Assembly: GCF_007197755.1 (NCBI RefSeq) | Contig: NZ_CP041636.1 | Location: 620,001-684,000, forward strand | DNA length: 64,000 nt | From: Ferrovibrio terrae | GTDB lineage: Bacteria; Pseudomonadota; Alphaproteobacteria; Ferrovibrionales; Ferrovibrionaceae | Reading direction: 5' to 3' | Part shown: in pieces, positions 53,383 to 62,175 of the stretch | Layout: each line of letters opens with the position of its first letter | Position numbering within the stretch: the stretch's first letter is position 1 | The notes under the pieces: model-generated | What the model was told of the DNA's origin: nothing | Database searches by the model: none | Seen by the model: the letters and a program-made list of their open reading frames with translations, nothing else | Position numbers and translations under genes: made by a program

Positions 53383-55200
53383 GTGAAATTTACTGCCCCT
53401 ACCGGCCCGATGGATTACAGTCGCGTCATGCAGCAATCTGCCAGCCCCATCGCGATGCAGGACTTGCCAGAGCTTGTTGGCGACCACCGGTCGTACAACC
53501 TCGTCCGGCTTGGCAGCCGCTTTGCCGCCGTGCCGCAGGCTTTGGGCCCGGTCGACCTGGCCGAACCGACGGCGCGCATCAACCCGTATGTATTGTGGGC
53601 AGACGATGAAGCCTCGGCACGCCAGGCCATTGATCGCGATGGTGCCTGGAAGCATTTCGATCCGCTGTACTCAGTCACCCCTCTGGATGCCTTCGGGATT
53701 CCCGAGGTTATCGAAATCGAGCCGATCCACACCTGCAACCTGCGCTGCATCATGTGCCATGTCAGCTATGAGCGGATCACCAAGAAACGACTGGATATCG
53801 GCTTCCTGAAGAACCTTCAGGGCCTGCAGGGAAAATGGGCAAAGCTCGGCCATCTTTATGAACCTGTCGCCCATCCCCAGTTTGCCGAAATCGTCCATGG
53901 CCTGACCGATCTGGGCATGGACATCGACTTGGTGACCAACGGCACCTTGTTCACCGATGCCCTGATCGAGAAAATTTCCGACTGCAATTTCCGGAACGTG
54001 ACCATCTCATTTGACGGGGCCCGCGCCACCACTTACGAGCGGATCAGGCAACGCGGAAACTTCCGGCAGGCCGTCGACCGCATTCTGGCATTCAAAAAAG
54101 CCATCCTGGCGCGCCGGCCGGATACCTATTTCCAGATCAACTACACCGTTCTCCGATCGAATATCGATGAAATCGTCGAAGCAATGGAATTCTGGGACGC
54201 ACATGGTTTCGACCATATCGGTTTCATCAACATGGTGATCCGCGACGAGGCCGAGATCCTGAAACAGGAAGCGGTTCAGCCGGCACTGGATTCCCTCGAG
54301 GCCGCTCTGGATGCAGCAACGCGTCTGGTGATCGACGAAAAGCGGCGCATCACGCTGTCCGCACCCTATTTCCGGCACAGCCATCTGCGTACGGAATTCG
54401 CCGGTAACTTTCCGCAGCCCGGCGTGGTGATGTCGGATAATCCGCATGCACGTCTGCCCGTCACTCCATCCACACATTTTCAGAACGGCCCGTATCCTGG
54501 AATGCAGGTTGACTGCCGCTCGCCCTTCAAATTTGCTCGCATAAATTATGATGGCGATGTGCTGCTCTGCCATCAGTTCTCGGTCGGGAATATCCTGAAG
54601 GCACCTCTGCTCGAACTCTGGCAGAATGCGACCGCCGATTACGTGCGCAGCATGGTAAAGGGTGACGTTTCCGTCTGTGAGGCCTGCGAGTATTTCCGCT
54701 TCTGCATCCAGGCCAACGATGTCGATTCCCGACGTGACTTCGTGTCGAACAATGCCATCCGGATTCTGAAGGAAAGCTGGCCCTACAATTTCCTTACCTG
54801 GAGCGGCCAGTATTATGCCGCGCCCCAATGGCTACGCCTGACGGCCACGGATCTGGCTGATCGCCAACGGCATGGCACACTCGGCATCGTTCTCGCAGAC
54901 AGTCAGGAAGATGCCGAGGCAGCGGTGGCTGATGTCTTTCCGCCACTTGACCACAGTCCACCACCTTTCTGGAAAATAGAAGAATATCGCGACCACAATC
55001 TTTTCGCCTGCCATGACCGGCTCGTTGCCATCCCCGTATCGCTCGGGCCACTCAATGTCCGGAAAATGTACGGATTCACCCTCGATTTCCGCTACTGGCC
55101 GTATCAGCGCCATGCGATTATCGGATCGTCGATCGTGAAGGTGAAACGCCTGATCGACAAAAAGGCGAAGCTCGGACTGCCAGCACCGCGCTGGCGTTGA
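53383..55200 (+). CDS. SPASM-type radical-SAM protein with flanking repeat modules
   Basis: The 605-residue protein (GTG start at 53383; ATGs at 53410 and 53428 are alternatives) has a radical-SAM cluster at Cys118, Cys122 and Cys125 (HTCNLRCIMCH), and a C-terminal SPASM-like cysteine cluster (DCRSPF, LLCHQFSVGNI, CEACEYFRFC). Repeat modules like those of the sulfotransferase lie at each end (about 35-85, SYNLVRLGSRFAAVPQALGP, and 535-591, HNLFACHDRLVAIPVSLGP). The shared modules and adjacency suggest that the two work together on one substrate. Family members modify peptides, glycans or lipids; the substrate here is unknown. Confidence 0.83.
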   Translation: MKFTAPTGPMDYSRVMQQSASPIAMQDLPELVGDHRSYNLVRLGSRFAAVPQALGPVDLAEPTARINPYVLWADDEASARQAIDRDGAWKHFDPLYSVTPLDAFGIPEVIEIEPIHTCNLRCIMCHVSYERITKKRLDIGFLKNLQGLQGKWAKLGHLYEPVAHPQFAEIVHGLTDLGMDIDLVTNGTLFTDALIEKISDCNFRNVTISFDGARATTYERIRQRGNFRQAVDRILAFKKAILARRPDTYFQINYTVLRSNIDEIVEAMEFWDAHGFDHIGFINMVIRDEAEILKQEAVQPALDSLEAALDAATRLVIDEKRRITLSAPYFRHSHLRTEFAGNFPQPGVVMSDNPHARLPVTPSTHFQNGPYPGMQVDCRSPFKFARINYDGDVLLCHQFSVGNILKAPLLELWQNATADYVRSMVKGDVSVCEACEYFRFCIQANDVDSRRDFVSNNAIRILKESWPYNFLTWSGQYYAAPQWLRLTATDLADRQRHGTLGIVLADSQEDAEAAVADVFPPLDHSPPPFWKIEEYRDHNLFACHDRLVAIPVSLGPLNVRKMYGFTLDFRYWPYQRHAIIGSSIVKVKRLIDKKAKLGLPAPRWR

Positions 55201-55207
55201 AACCGGT

Positions 55208-58200
55208 TCAGCGCTTCGTCATGCCCGGCCTACAAAACCGCACACGCAGATACGGGCGCACATATTCAAAGCGCACGAAGCCAAGCTGCATGGCCAATTC
55301 GCCCGGCGCCACGTCGCCGCGTTTCAGGTAACGCCGATAGATGCTCCGCGCTATGCGATAGGCAAGCGAATCCCGGCCGAAATTCATCCCCCCGTCATTG
55401 TCAGCCCCGGCCAGCACGACAGGCGCCGCCAGCTGTGACTGAGCCGTCTCGATGACGTCTTGGAAGGGAGCGGGAGGGCCAGAAAATGCAGAGGCCTCCG
55501 CAATGAACCGGTTCCAGTTCGGCGAAACTAGTGAAAGAACGAGTGCCTCGTCCGGTGAAACATAGTCGGACAGTTCAAGCAGCGGGTCGTTTTTGTCCAG
55601 ATAGTAGAGGCTGCCGGTTTCTTCCTCGGCAAAATAGAAGGCTGCTGCAGAGGCGCGCAACTGATGCGCCAAGATCGGCAAGGTGAGGCTCGCAGCCTGC
55701 AGCATACCAGTCGATTGCGGCAACGACGCTATCCGCAGCATCTCGACTGGCGCACCAACCGCGAGGAGCTCTCTCTGTGCACCGCCTGCCGGAGCCTTGC
55801 TCTCCAGCAGGATTGGCCGTCGATCATACGTAACAATGTCGGTTTCGTGTCGGCCAGGCTTTGCCAGGCGTTTGACCAGGGCAGCGACGGACGAGATATC
55901 CGCCATGTCCGGCTCTGCCACAACGACGAACTTCGACTGAAGTTGCGGGATGACGTTCCCGATTGCCATCGAACTGTAGGCCATGATGCCTGCCTGCGGT
56001 ACCGTCAGCAGCAGACTGGCCAGACCGGTCAAAGGCGAGGAGCGGCAATCCAGCACCGTATCGACGACCACAATCTCGACCTCGGGACAGGTTTGCCTAA
56101 GGTCGGCAAGCGAGCGGTAAATCTGTTCGCTGGCACTGATGCCGGCACCACACACTATCAGCGCTATCTTTGAGACCTGCGAACTGAGCTGCCGCAGCCC
56201 GAAGAAGCGCTCACCTGTCATTGTGAGGCAGCGGGACAGTGCATACCGCTCACGGCGCGCCAGTTCGCCTTCAATATCGAAGAACTGGACATGCCGCCTG
56301 GAAGACGCCGGTGCATCTCCCATTACATGCAGAAGCGTACCCAGTATCGGCGTCCACGCCTTCTCATTGGCGATGTTCCGGAGCATCGCCAATGCCGCCT
56401 TATGCCGTAACGGCTGCGTCGACAGGAGATACTGTGCATATCCGATACGGAAATGGATATTGCCTTCATCCAGTGCCAGGGCTGCGTCAAAATCGGCTTC
56501 GGCCGCAGGATCGTTCCCGAGAGCCCGCGCCCTGTAATAATGCAGCGACGCAATGATCAGGTCGCGAACCGCATCCAGGGCTTTCAGCGAACCTCCGAAA
56601 GCTTCCAGCCGCAAATCGTTACAAACCTGGCCATTAAAGTGGGAAGGATGGAAGTCATACGGCAGCAGATCGTCCTCAGCCTTGAGGTACAGCGTACCCG
56701 CCTGACGCAGCGCCAGCGTGGTTTCCAGCAGACGCCCGGCCTGCTGCCGCTCCGCCGTCGCCCCGAAATGATAAAGCGCACGAATGAGATTGAACCGCGG
56801 CGCCAGCGCTTCGGGCTGCATGGCAATGGCGCGGCCCCATGCCTCGATCGCCGCCTGCAGCAGGGCCGGCTGTGTGTTGCCGGCATTGATTAACCTGGCA
56901 TATTCGATCAGATTCTCGCGGCCGGCATCGTTGAAACCGCCATAATCATCGATATTCGCGGCCAGTTTCAGATTGCTCTCAAGCAGTGTGGCGAGAGTTT
57001 CCGGATCACCATCGGCCGGTAGCCAGCCCTTCACGACGCATCCGCGCTTCTGCATCTGCGGCGCGGCGGTGCGGACCTGTCGCCCACTCATGCCGATAGC
57101 CGATTTTATTGCCGGCAGGGCGGCACAGAAGCGCATATACTGCGAACTCACGCGCGCGGGAGCAAAGGCCTCGCATACGGCGCGGCGTGTCAGCGCGGCG
57201 CGTCCGACGTAGTCTTCGGGATGTTTGGCGCAGTGGCGAAGGAAAGACGCCAGCTCGCTAGCCAGGCCGGACCAATCACCGAAATTGTATTTCAGCAGGG
57301 CCGCATTCTCGGGCAGATAAAGATGCACGGCCGAATCAGCCTGCACCAGACTCCAGGTTCCGAGACTAAGAGATTCCAGTGCACGCGTCGGCATCGTGCC
57401 GGAATGGCGAACAAAGCTCAGCGTCAGCTTGCTCCGGCGCGTCAGACTCTCGTATTCCGCAGGGCTGACGAAACCGTTGAGCAACATGCATTTCAGCTCG
57501 CCCTGCGCGGTAAGGCGCGTGATCAATTCGTTCTTGTCGTTGTGATAGTCCGACAAGACCGTGCCGGTCATCAGGATATCAATCGGACGCTCTGCGTAAC
57601 CGGGAATATCCGACGCCCTGTCGAAAATGGTGAAAGCCTTTGGATAGGTGAGCACCTGGCTATCAGGAATTGCTCTGCGCAACCGCGCCCATTCCGTATG
57701 ATCCAGTGTGAGAACCGTGTCGAACTGCCGGAGCCAGGGGATGACTTCCTGGCCATGAATGTCGAAATCGGAAGTATGCGCGATCTTGTGGAAGGGGGCC
57801 TCGGCAAGATTACGGGGCAGAACGTGCCACTCCGCCATTTCACTGACCAGGAAATCCGGTTTTGCCACGCGACGATAGAAATGATGGATGCTGGCATCGA
57901 CACGGTTGGCGATGCCGTCGCCGCGCGGTGCATGGAACCAGACATTCGAAATCTCGAACCGCGGATCGGCGCTTGCACCGGCGAAGAGGCAGTGCGGCCC
58001 TCCACGATGATGCGGCAGAAAGCCAAGGACGCGTATCCGATCCTTTTCTAGTATCGCAGCCAGCTTGCTTGCGGCATCTGAAGCGGGCGCCTGCTGCAGC
58101 ATCCGCGCAGCTTCATCGTCCTGCCCGTCGATCCAGAGCGCCAGAGCATGAAACAGCCGCGCCTCCGGCGCGTCCACGGCAGCCAGAGCCTGAAGTGCGG

Positions 58201-58309
58201 CAGCTCCGCCGCCAATCAGGCCGAATGCAGCTGCATCATAAAGATCACGTCCGGAAGACCGTGCTGCGGCAACAAGATTGCCGCCCGCAATATCGCGCGC
58301 GAATGACAT
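55208..58309 (-). CDS. Large glycosyltransferase/TPR-like protein of unknown function
   Basis: The 1033-residue protein has an N-terminal helical segment, then a GT-B-like region (about residues 90-410) with ILMTGTVLSDYHNDKNELI and ALESLSLGTWSLVQ, like CgeB-type glycosyltransferases. A helical TPR-like middle follows (roughly 470-680, for example FDAALALDEGNIHFRIGYAQYLL), and the last third has strands such as VEIVVVDTVLDCRSSP. Similar multidomain proteins occur in flagellin- and surface-glycosylation loci, but I do not recognise this one. The gene faces the preceding plus-strand unit tail to tail. A candidate promoter lies at 58363-58391. Confidence 0.72.
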   Translation of the reverse strand: MSFARDIAGGNLVAAARSSGRDLYDAAAFGLIGGGAAALQALAAVDAPEARLFHALALWIDGQDDEAARMLQQAPASDAASKLAAILEKDRIRVLGFLPHHRGGPHCLFAGASADPRFEISNVWFHAPRGDGIANRVDASIHHFYRRVAKPDFLVSEMAEWHVLPRNLAEAPFHKIAHTSDFDIHGQEVIPWLRQFDTVLTLDHTEWARLRRAIPDSQVLTYPKAFTIFDRASDIPGYAERPIDILMTGTVLSDYHNDKNELITRLTAQGELKCMLLNGFVSPAEYESLTRRSKLTLSFVRHSGTMPTRALESLSLGTWSLVQADSAVHLYLPENAALLKYNFGDWSGLASELASFLRHCAKHPEDYVGRAALTRRAVCEAFAPARVSSQYMRFCAALPAIKSAIGMSGRQVRTAAPQMQKRGCVVKGWLPADGDPETLATLLESNLKLAANIDDYGGFNDAGRENLIEYARLINAGNTQPALLQAAIEAWGRAIAMQPEALAPRFNLIRALYHFGATAERQQAGRLLETTLALRQAGTLYLKAEDDLLPYDFHPSHFNGQVCNDLRLEAFGGSLKALDAVRDLIIASLHYYRARALGNDPAAEADFDAALALDEGNIHFRIGYAQYLLSTQPLRHKAALAMLRNIANEKAWTPILGTLLHVMGDAPASSRRHVQFFDIEGELARRERYALSRCLTMTGERFFGLRQLSSQVSKIALIVCGAGISASEQIYRSLADLRQTCPEVEIVVVDTVLDCRSSPLTGLASLLLTVPQAGIMAYSSMAIGNVIPQLQSKFVVVAEPDMADISSVAALVKRLAKPGRHETDIVTYDRRPILLESKAPAGGAQRELLAVGAPVEMLRIASLPQSTGMLQAASLTLPILAHQLRASAAAFYFAEEETGSLYYLDKNDPLLELSDYVSPDEALVLSLVSPNWNRFIAEASAFSGPPAPFQDVIETAQSQLAAPVVLAGADNDGGMNFGRDSLAYRIARSIYRRYLKRGDVAPGELAMQLGFVRFEYVRPYLRVRFCRPGMTKR

Positions 58310-58362
58310 CGCTGCCTGCCCCCACAGCAGAATGCTGAAACTAACCCCTATGTACTATTTAG

Positions 58363-58391
58363 AATTTATATAACTTGTACATATCCATCAA
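58363..58391 (-). promoter_or_regulatory. Candidate sigma-70 promoter of the 1033-residue protein gene
   Basis: On the minus strand TTGATG (58386-58391) is followed after 17 bases by TAAATT (58363-58368), matching 8 of 12 consensus positions, within an A/T-rich stretch about 55 bp before the ATG at 58309. Confidence 0.42.
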
Positions 58392-58447
58392 TGGCTAACA
58401 ACTTCAATTGGCACTACTTCCGATTTCAGTTTCCCACTTCGGACTGA

Positions 58448-58501
58448 CGCTTTTGCGGCATCACTGTTAGGCGCCAAAAAACGACCAGAGCCGCAAAAGC
58501 G
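58448..58501. repeat. Perfect 12-base inverted repeat (stem-loop)
   Basis: CGCTTTTGCGGC at 58448-58459 pairs with GCCGCAAAAGCG at 58490-58501 across a 30-base loop. It lies downstream of the GT2 gene and could stop or protect its transcript. A run of T after the stem is missing, so it is not a standard intrinsic terminator. Confidence 0.5.
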
Positions 58502-58616
58502 CCTTGAACAGGGCTGTGTAATAAAGGCCACGCCCGTCAAACCGGCTGACATATTCAGTGACATTCGTCAGCAGTACAAAAATAGTCGGAGTGAAGGCCG
58601 TCAGGATTGCTCGCCA
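58467..58616 (-). pseudogene. Short coding-like frame behind the GT2 gene, possibly frameshifted small gene
   Basis: After the GT2 TGA the same frame stays open for 49 codons (ILTAFTPTIFVLLTNVTEY ... LYYTALFKALLRLWSFFGA), with a hydrophobic segment and a basic amphipathic end. It lacks a normal start. An ATG that overlaps the GT2 stop (TGATG) begins a frame that ends early, but deletion of one A at its fourth codon would join it to the open frame and give a ~48-residue membrane peptide. This fits a frameshifted small gene or a chance frame; no family was recognised. Confidence 0.25.
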
Positions 58617-59630
58617 TCAAGACATCCGCCGCGCTCTGGTATCTTCAAGCAGTTGAATATTCACGGAGCGCTGCACGATATATTTCGGCCGGTGCTTAAC
58701 CTCTTCATAAATCCGTCCGACATACTGACCGATCACACCAACCGATATGAGTTGTACGCCGCCGAGGAACAAGATCGAGATCAGAATGCTGGGTGTGCCG
58801 AGCGGGAAATCCTGTCCGAACACCGTCAACGCCGCAAGAACATACACCACGCCGAGGAAAGCGATCAGACTGATCGCCAATCCCAGGATCAGCGTCAGAT
58901 CGAGCAAGAAGGTAGAGAAGCCGATCAGGCCGTTGAAGCCGATTTTCAGCGAGCCGATATAGCGATTATAGTGTCCCGCGCCATGTGCGCGGGCGTCGCG
59001 ATCATACTCCACGAAAGCCTGGGAAAACCCGACGAATGCGACCAGGCCGCGGAGGAAGCCGTGCACCTCCTTGAGACCGCGCAGCTCTTCCACCACGCGC
59101 CGGCTCATGATCCGGAAATCACCCGTGTTGCGCGGGATACGGACATCGCCGACGGCGTTTAGCACCTTGTAGCCCAACCACGCCACCAGCAGCTTCAGGG
59201 CCGTTTCACCGTTCCGCTTCCTGCGCTTCGCATAAACCACATCGTAACCCTCCTGCATCTTGGCATGGAGGTCGGCGATCAGTTCGGGCGGATCCTGCAG
59301 GTCAACATCGATCACGGTGCAGGTATCGCCGGAACAGAGCTCGATACCAGCAGCCACCGCAGCAGGCTGGCCGAAACGGCGGCTGAACACCAGAAGTCGA
59401 ATATTGGGGTTTTCGGCGATGGCTTGGGCAATCACGTCTTCCGTACGATCCGGCGATGGATCAAGACAGAAAAGAATCTCGTAAGTGCCGATTTTTTCCA
59501 GCACCGGCACTACCCGCTCCAAGAAGGGACGAATGTTGCCTTCTTCCTTGTAGACGGGCACGACGACGCTAATCGCAGGCCCTGCCGTGCCGGGGATTCT
59601 GGTCTGGGGGGTGGCCATCGTCGTTTCCAT
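58617..59630 (-). CDS. GtrB/DPM1-like glycosyltransferase family 2 with membrane anchor
   Basis: From the ATG at 59630 the protein has 337 residues. ISVVVPVYKEEGNIRPFL is the GT2 start, VIDVDLQDPPELI the DxD metal site, and RRFGQPAAVAAGIE plus NRYIGSLKIGFNGLIGFS are typical of undecaprenyl-phosphate glucosyl/mannosyltransferases (GtrB, ArnC, DPM1). Two C-terminal membrane helices follow (LILGLAISLIAFLGVVYVL and ILISILFLGGVQLISVGVI). The enzyme should attach a sugar to polyprenyl phosphate. It follows the transaldolase gene closely, and no GtrA flippase or GtrC transferase gene is recognised nearby. Confidence 0.88.
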   Translation of the reverse strand: METTMATPQTRIPGTAGPAISVVVPVYKEEGNIRPFLERVVPVLEKIGTYEILFCLDPSPDRTEDVIAQAIAENPNIRLLVFSRRFGQPAAVAAGIELCSGDTCTVIDVDLQDPPELIADLHAKMQEGYDVVYAKRRKRNGETALKLLVAWLGYKVLNAVGDVRIPRNTGDFRIMSRRVVEELRGLKEVHGFLRGLVAFVGFSQAFVEYDRDARAHGAGHYNRYIGSLKIGFNGLIGFSTFLLDLTLILGLAISLIAFLGVVYVLAALTVFGQDFPLGTPSILISILFLGGVQLISVGVIGQYVGRIYEEVKHRPKYIVQRSVNIQLLEDTRARRMS

Positions 59631-59634
59631 CGTG

Positions 59635-60348
59635 TCAGGCCAGCTTGTAACCGGCGGCCGTGGCATCCCGATAGAACATCGCCACCGTCTCTTGCGAATA
59701 CTGGGTCAGGTCTTTTCCGACCAGCGCCAGCTTGGCGATAATATCCGAAGTTGCAGTGATGATATGGCATCCACAGGCATCGGCCTGAAACAAATTCAGC
59801 AGCTCGCGCGGGCTGGCCCAGAGAAGTTCGGCATTTGGATTGGACTTCAGGATAGCGACCGCTTCCGTCATCAGCGGCACCGGATCCACGCCGGTATCGG
59901 CAACGCGGCCGGCAAAAACCGAAACGATGGTGCGCGCTTTTGGGCTGACGGCCTCGGCAACGGCCCGCACCTGATCAAGTGGCATCATGGCCGTAACGTT
60001 CAGCGAGAAGCCTTCCGTCGAAAGTTTCCGGATCAGCGGCACGGTCGACTCGCCCTTGGTGTTCATGATCGGAATCTTGATATAGGTATCCCCTCCCCAG
60101 GCCGCGATGATGCGCGCTTCACGCTCCATGCCGGCGAGGTCGTCGGAAAATACCTCGAAGGAAATCGGCAGGTCGGGGATAGCTGCTATGGCTTCCCGGG
60201 CAAAGGCTTCATAATCGGCAATGCCTGCCTTCCGCATCAGCGTGGGGTTGGTGGTGAAACCGCTGACCCGCTTCTCCTGATAGGCCTGTCGCATTGGACC
60301 GATCTCGGCGCCATCCATGAAAAGCTTGATCTTGAATTTCTTGAGCAT
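59635..60348 (-). CDS. Transaldolase-like protein (TalC/FSA type)
   Basis: The 237-residue protein has the short transaldolase/fructose-6-phosphate aldolase barrel: IKLFMDGAEIGP opens it, GFTTNPTLMRKAG is the typical strand-loop, and YIKIPIMNTKGE contains the Schiff-base lysine. SLNVTAMMPLDQV and GRVADTG are the later conserved parts. Transaldolases make sedoheptulose 7-phosphate, the precursor of heptose, so this gene may feed the hddA/hddC pathway about 18 kb away. FSA-type aldol condensations are the alternative. Presence in a glycan locus is unusual. Confidence 0.85.
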   Translation of the reverse strand: MLKKFKIKLFMDGAEIGPMRQAYQEKRVSGFTTNPTLMRKAGIADYEAFAREAIAAIPDLPISFEVFSDDLAGMEREARIIAAWGGDTYIKIPIMNTKGESTVPLIRKLSTEGFSLNVTAMMPLDQVRAVAEAVSPKARTIVSVFAGRVADTGVDPVPLMTEAVAILKSNPNAELLWASPRELLNLFQADACGCHIITATSDIIAKLALVGKDLTQYSQETVAMFYRDATAAGYKLA

Positions 60349-60375
60349 GTGTCTATCCGTGGATGAATCGTGTGG

Positions 60376-60984
60376 TCAGGCCGGCCGCGGCCGTGCCCGG
60401 AACGAGGCGAATGTGTGAAGGGAAAACGGGAACCTGTCCTGCCGGATATCCTGAAAATCCCGCAGCAGTTTTTCATACCCGTCCGCAGGTCGGATAAAAT
60501 TGCCACGATCATGACGCAGGAAGAAACTACTAAGTGGCTTACCATCGGAGAAAATAGGTTCCGCAACCAGTAACTGGCCGGTAGGCTTCAGCACGCGCCG
60601 CACGCTGGCCAGGCAATCCATGGCAAGTTGGTCATCCATATGATGAAGAACGCCGACAAAGGTGGCGACATCGAAGCTGTGATCTGGAAACGGCAATGAG
60701 CGGGCATCATGGGCTATGTACTTGCCATGCGGATAATGCGCCGCAGCCCAGTTGATATACTGGGGAACAATATCGACGCCGGTATAGGCGTTGCGCTTCA
60801 TGTCGATAAAGTTCGCGCCGCAAGTGCCTGTGCCGCAGCCGACATCCAGAATTGACAAGCCTCCCCCTGCCAACTCCGGAGCAAAATGCGTGCGTAGAGT
60901 GGAAAAGGTATTGCCGATTTTTTGCTGAAGCACAAAAACTGCAGGAATATCGAGTATTTTACTGATTTTTCTAGTAATACCCAT
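60376..60984 (-). CDS. Class I SAM-dependent methyltransferase
   Basis: From the ATG at 60984 (60990 is an alternative) the protein has about 202 residues. SILDVGCGTGTCGANFI is motif I, YTGVDIVPQYI the acidic strand, and FDVATFVGVLHHMDD with RRVLKPTGQLLVAEP the later motifs, a standard Methyltransf_11 type. The frame continues upstream to 61059 without good support. It heads a short minus-strand group with transaldolase and GT2, and is divergent to the desaturase gene. Substrate unknown. Confidence 0.82.
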   Translation of the reverse strand: MGITRKISKILDIPAVFVLQQKIGNTFSTLRTHFAPELAGGGLSILDVGCGTGTCGANFIDMKRNAYTGVDIVPQYINWAAAHYPHGKYIAHDARSLPFPDHSFDVATFVGVLHHMDDQLAMDCLASVRRVLKPTGQLLVAEPIFSDGKPLSSFFLRHDRGNFIRPADGYEKLLRDFQDIRQDRFPFSLHTFASFRARPRPA

Positions 60985-61209
60985 CGCCATTGGCCGTAAG
61001 ACCCCTTCCCCGTGACCGGGAATTTCTACCCGTTTCCCGTACCTCACGCAAACAGCCATCGTCCGTCATTCGCCCCGGGAAAGATCCGGTGCGTTTGCTT
61101 TAATCGCCGTGCCTCAAAAGCCAGTTCACCACAAAGCAGGCACATATTCACCCTTGCGGCCCACTATACAGCAAAATACGGTAGCCTCTGGAATCCCGAG
61201 GACAGGACC

Positions 61210-62175
61210 ATGAACAGCGAGGCACCGCCGCAGCGTTTTGCGAGAGCAGAGTTGTTGCCTATTGTAAGGCGTTTGCCCCGCCTCCCGCTGCGGAATGCTC
61301 TGCTGACAACGGCCCACCTTCTTGCTGTGACCGCAGTCGTCGCCCTTGCGATTCAGACCCCGGCGTTATCCTGGCAAGCTCCCCTGATAATCATCCTGGT
61401 TGGCACGGCACAATACTGGCTGCTGGTCGCCGTTCACGAGGCCATTCATCAAGGCCTCCTCCCCTGGCGCGGCGCGAACAATCTCCTTGGCCGCATTTGC
61501 GGCGCTCTGATCACCTTCAATTTTGCAGCCATGCGGCGCAGCCACTTGATTCATCACCAGTCCGTCGGCACGGCAAGCGATCCGGATGCTTATCTGTTCG
61601 AGGATGCGGCAATCCTGGAAAAAGCCGGTGGATCGGTCTGGTTGTGGTGCCTGCTGGCGCCAATCGACTCTGTCCGACGCAGCCTTGGCCGAACCGTGGC
61701 GGCCGATGCCGGAGCATTTCAGGTTCCACTTTGGGACAAATTCGAATTCCTGATCCTGTTAGCTCTCACACAGAGCTGCGTTCTCGGCTTTTTTATATGG
61801 AATGAGAACTGGTCGGGTTATTTCGCATTCTGGATCCTGCCCCTGGTTGTCATTCCCGGCATTCTCAATCGAACTCGGTCAGTCGGCGAGCATGGCGGCC
61901 TGATCGATGCCGGCAGGTCCGAAGCGGAGTTCTCTCGAACGAATGCAGGCGGAATATTCAACATCTTTGAACGTGCTTTCCTTGCCCCTTTCAATTTCAA
62001 TTATCACCACGAGCATCATCTCTTCCCACAGGTGCCGTATTACCTTCTTCCCTCGCTTCACCGTGAATTTATGGCTAATTCTCATTATGAAACGCGCGAA
62101 AATGCATTATCGCCATCCTATATGGAATCGCTCGCAGGACTGCAAAAACAACTAAGAAGCGGAGCAACACGCTGA
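61210..62175 (+). CDS. Fatty acid desaturase family membrane protein
   Basis: From the ATG at 61210 (AGGACAGGACC before it) the protein has 321 residues with several hydrophobic spans. The three histidine boxes of membrane di-iron desaturases/hydroxylases are present: HEAIH (76-80), HLIHH (112-116) and NYHHEHH near the C-terminus. It may desaturate or hydroxylate an acyl chain or a carotenoid-like or lipid carrier. Its TGA overlaps the proposed CTG start of the following methyltransferase gene. In the glycan context it could modify lipid A or lipid-anchor chains; this is inference. Confidence 0.86.
   Translation: MNSEAPPQRFARAELLPIVRRLPRLPLRNALLTTAHLLAVTAVVALAIQTPALSWQAPLIIILVGTAQYWLLVAVHEAIHQGLLPWRGANNLLGRICGALITFNFAAMRRSHLIHHQSVGTASDPDAYLFEDAAILEKAGGSVWLWCLLAPIDSVRRSLGRTVAADAGAFQVPLWDKFEFLILLALTQSCVLGFFIWNENWSGYFAFWILPLVVIPGILNRTRSVGEHGGLIDAGRSEAEFSRTNAGGIFNIFERAFLAPFNFNYHHEHHLFPQVPYYLLPSLHREFMANSHYETRENALSPSYMESLAGLQKQLRSGATR

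Larger units (their letters stand above)
58310..58616. other. Intergenic region with promoter, inverted repeat and short open frame
   Basis: This 307 bp gap between two minus-strand genes holds an A/T-rich promoter candidate next to the 1033-residue protein gene, a 12-base perfect inverted repeat, and an open minus-strand frame directly behind the GT2 stop. Each is listed as its own entry. Confidence 0.5.

Noticed and set aside
55188-55214. GCGCTG/CAGCGC arms around the convergent gene ends, as a two-way terminator
   Set aside because: The stem is only six bases, both arms are within coding ends and no T-run follows.
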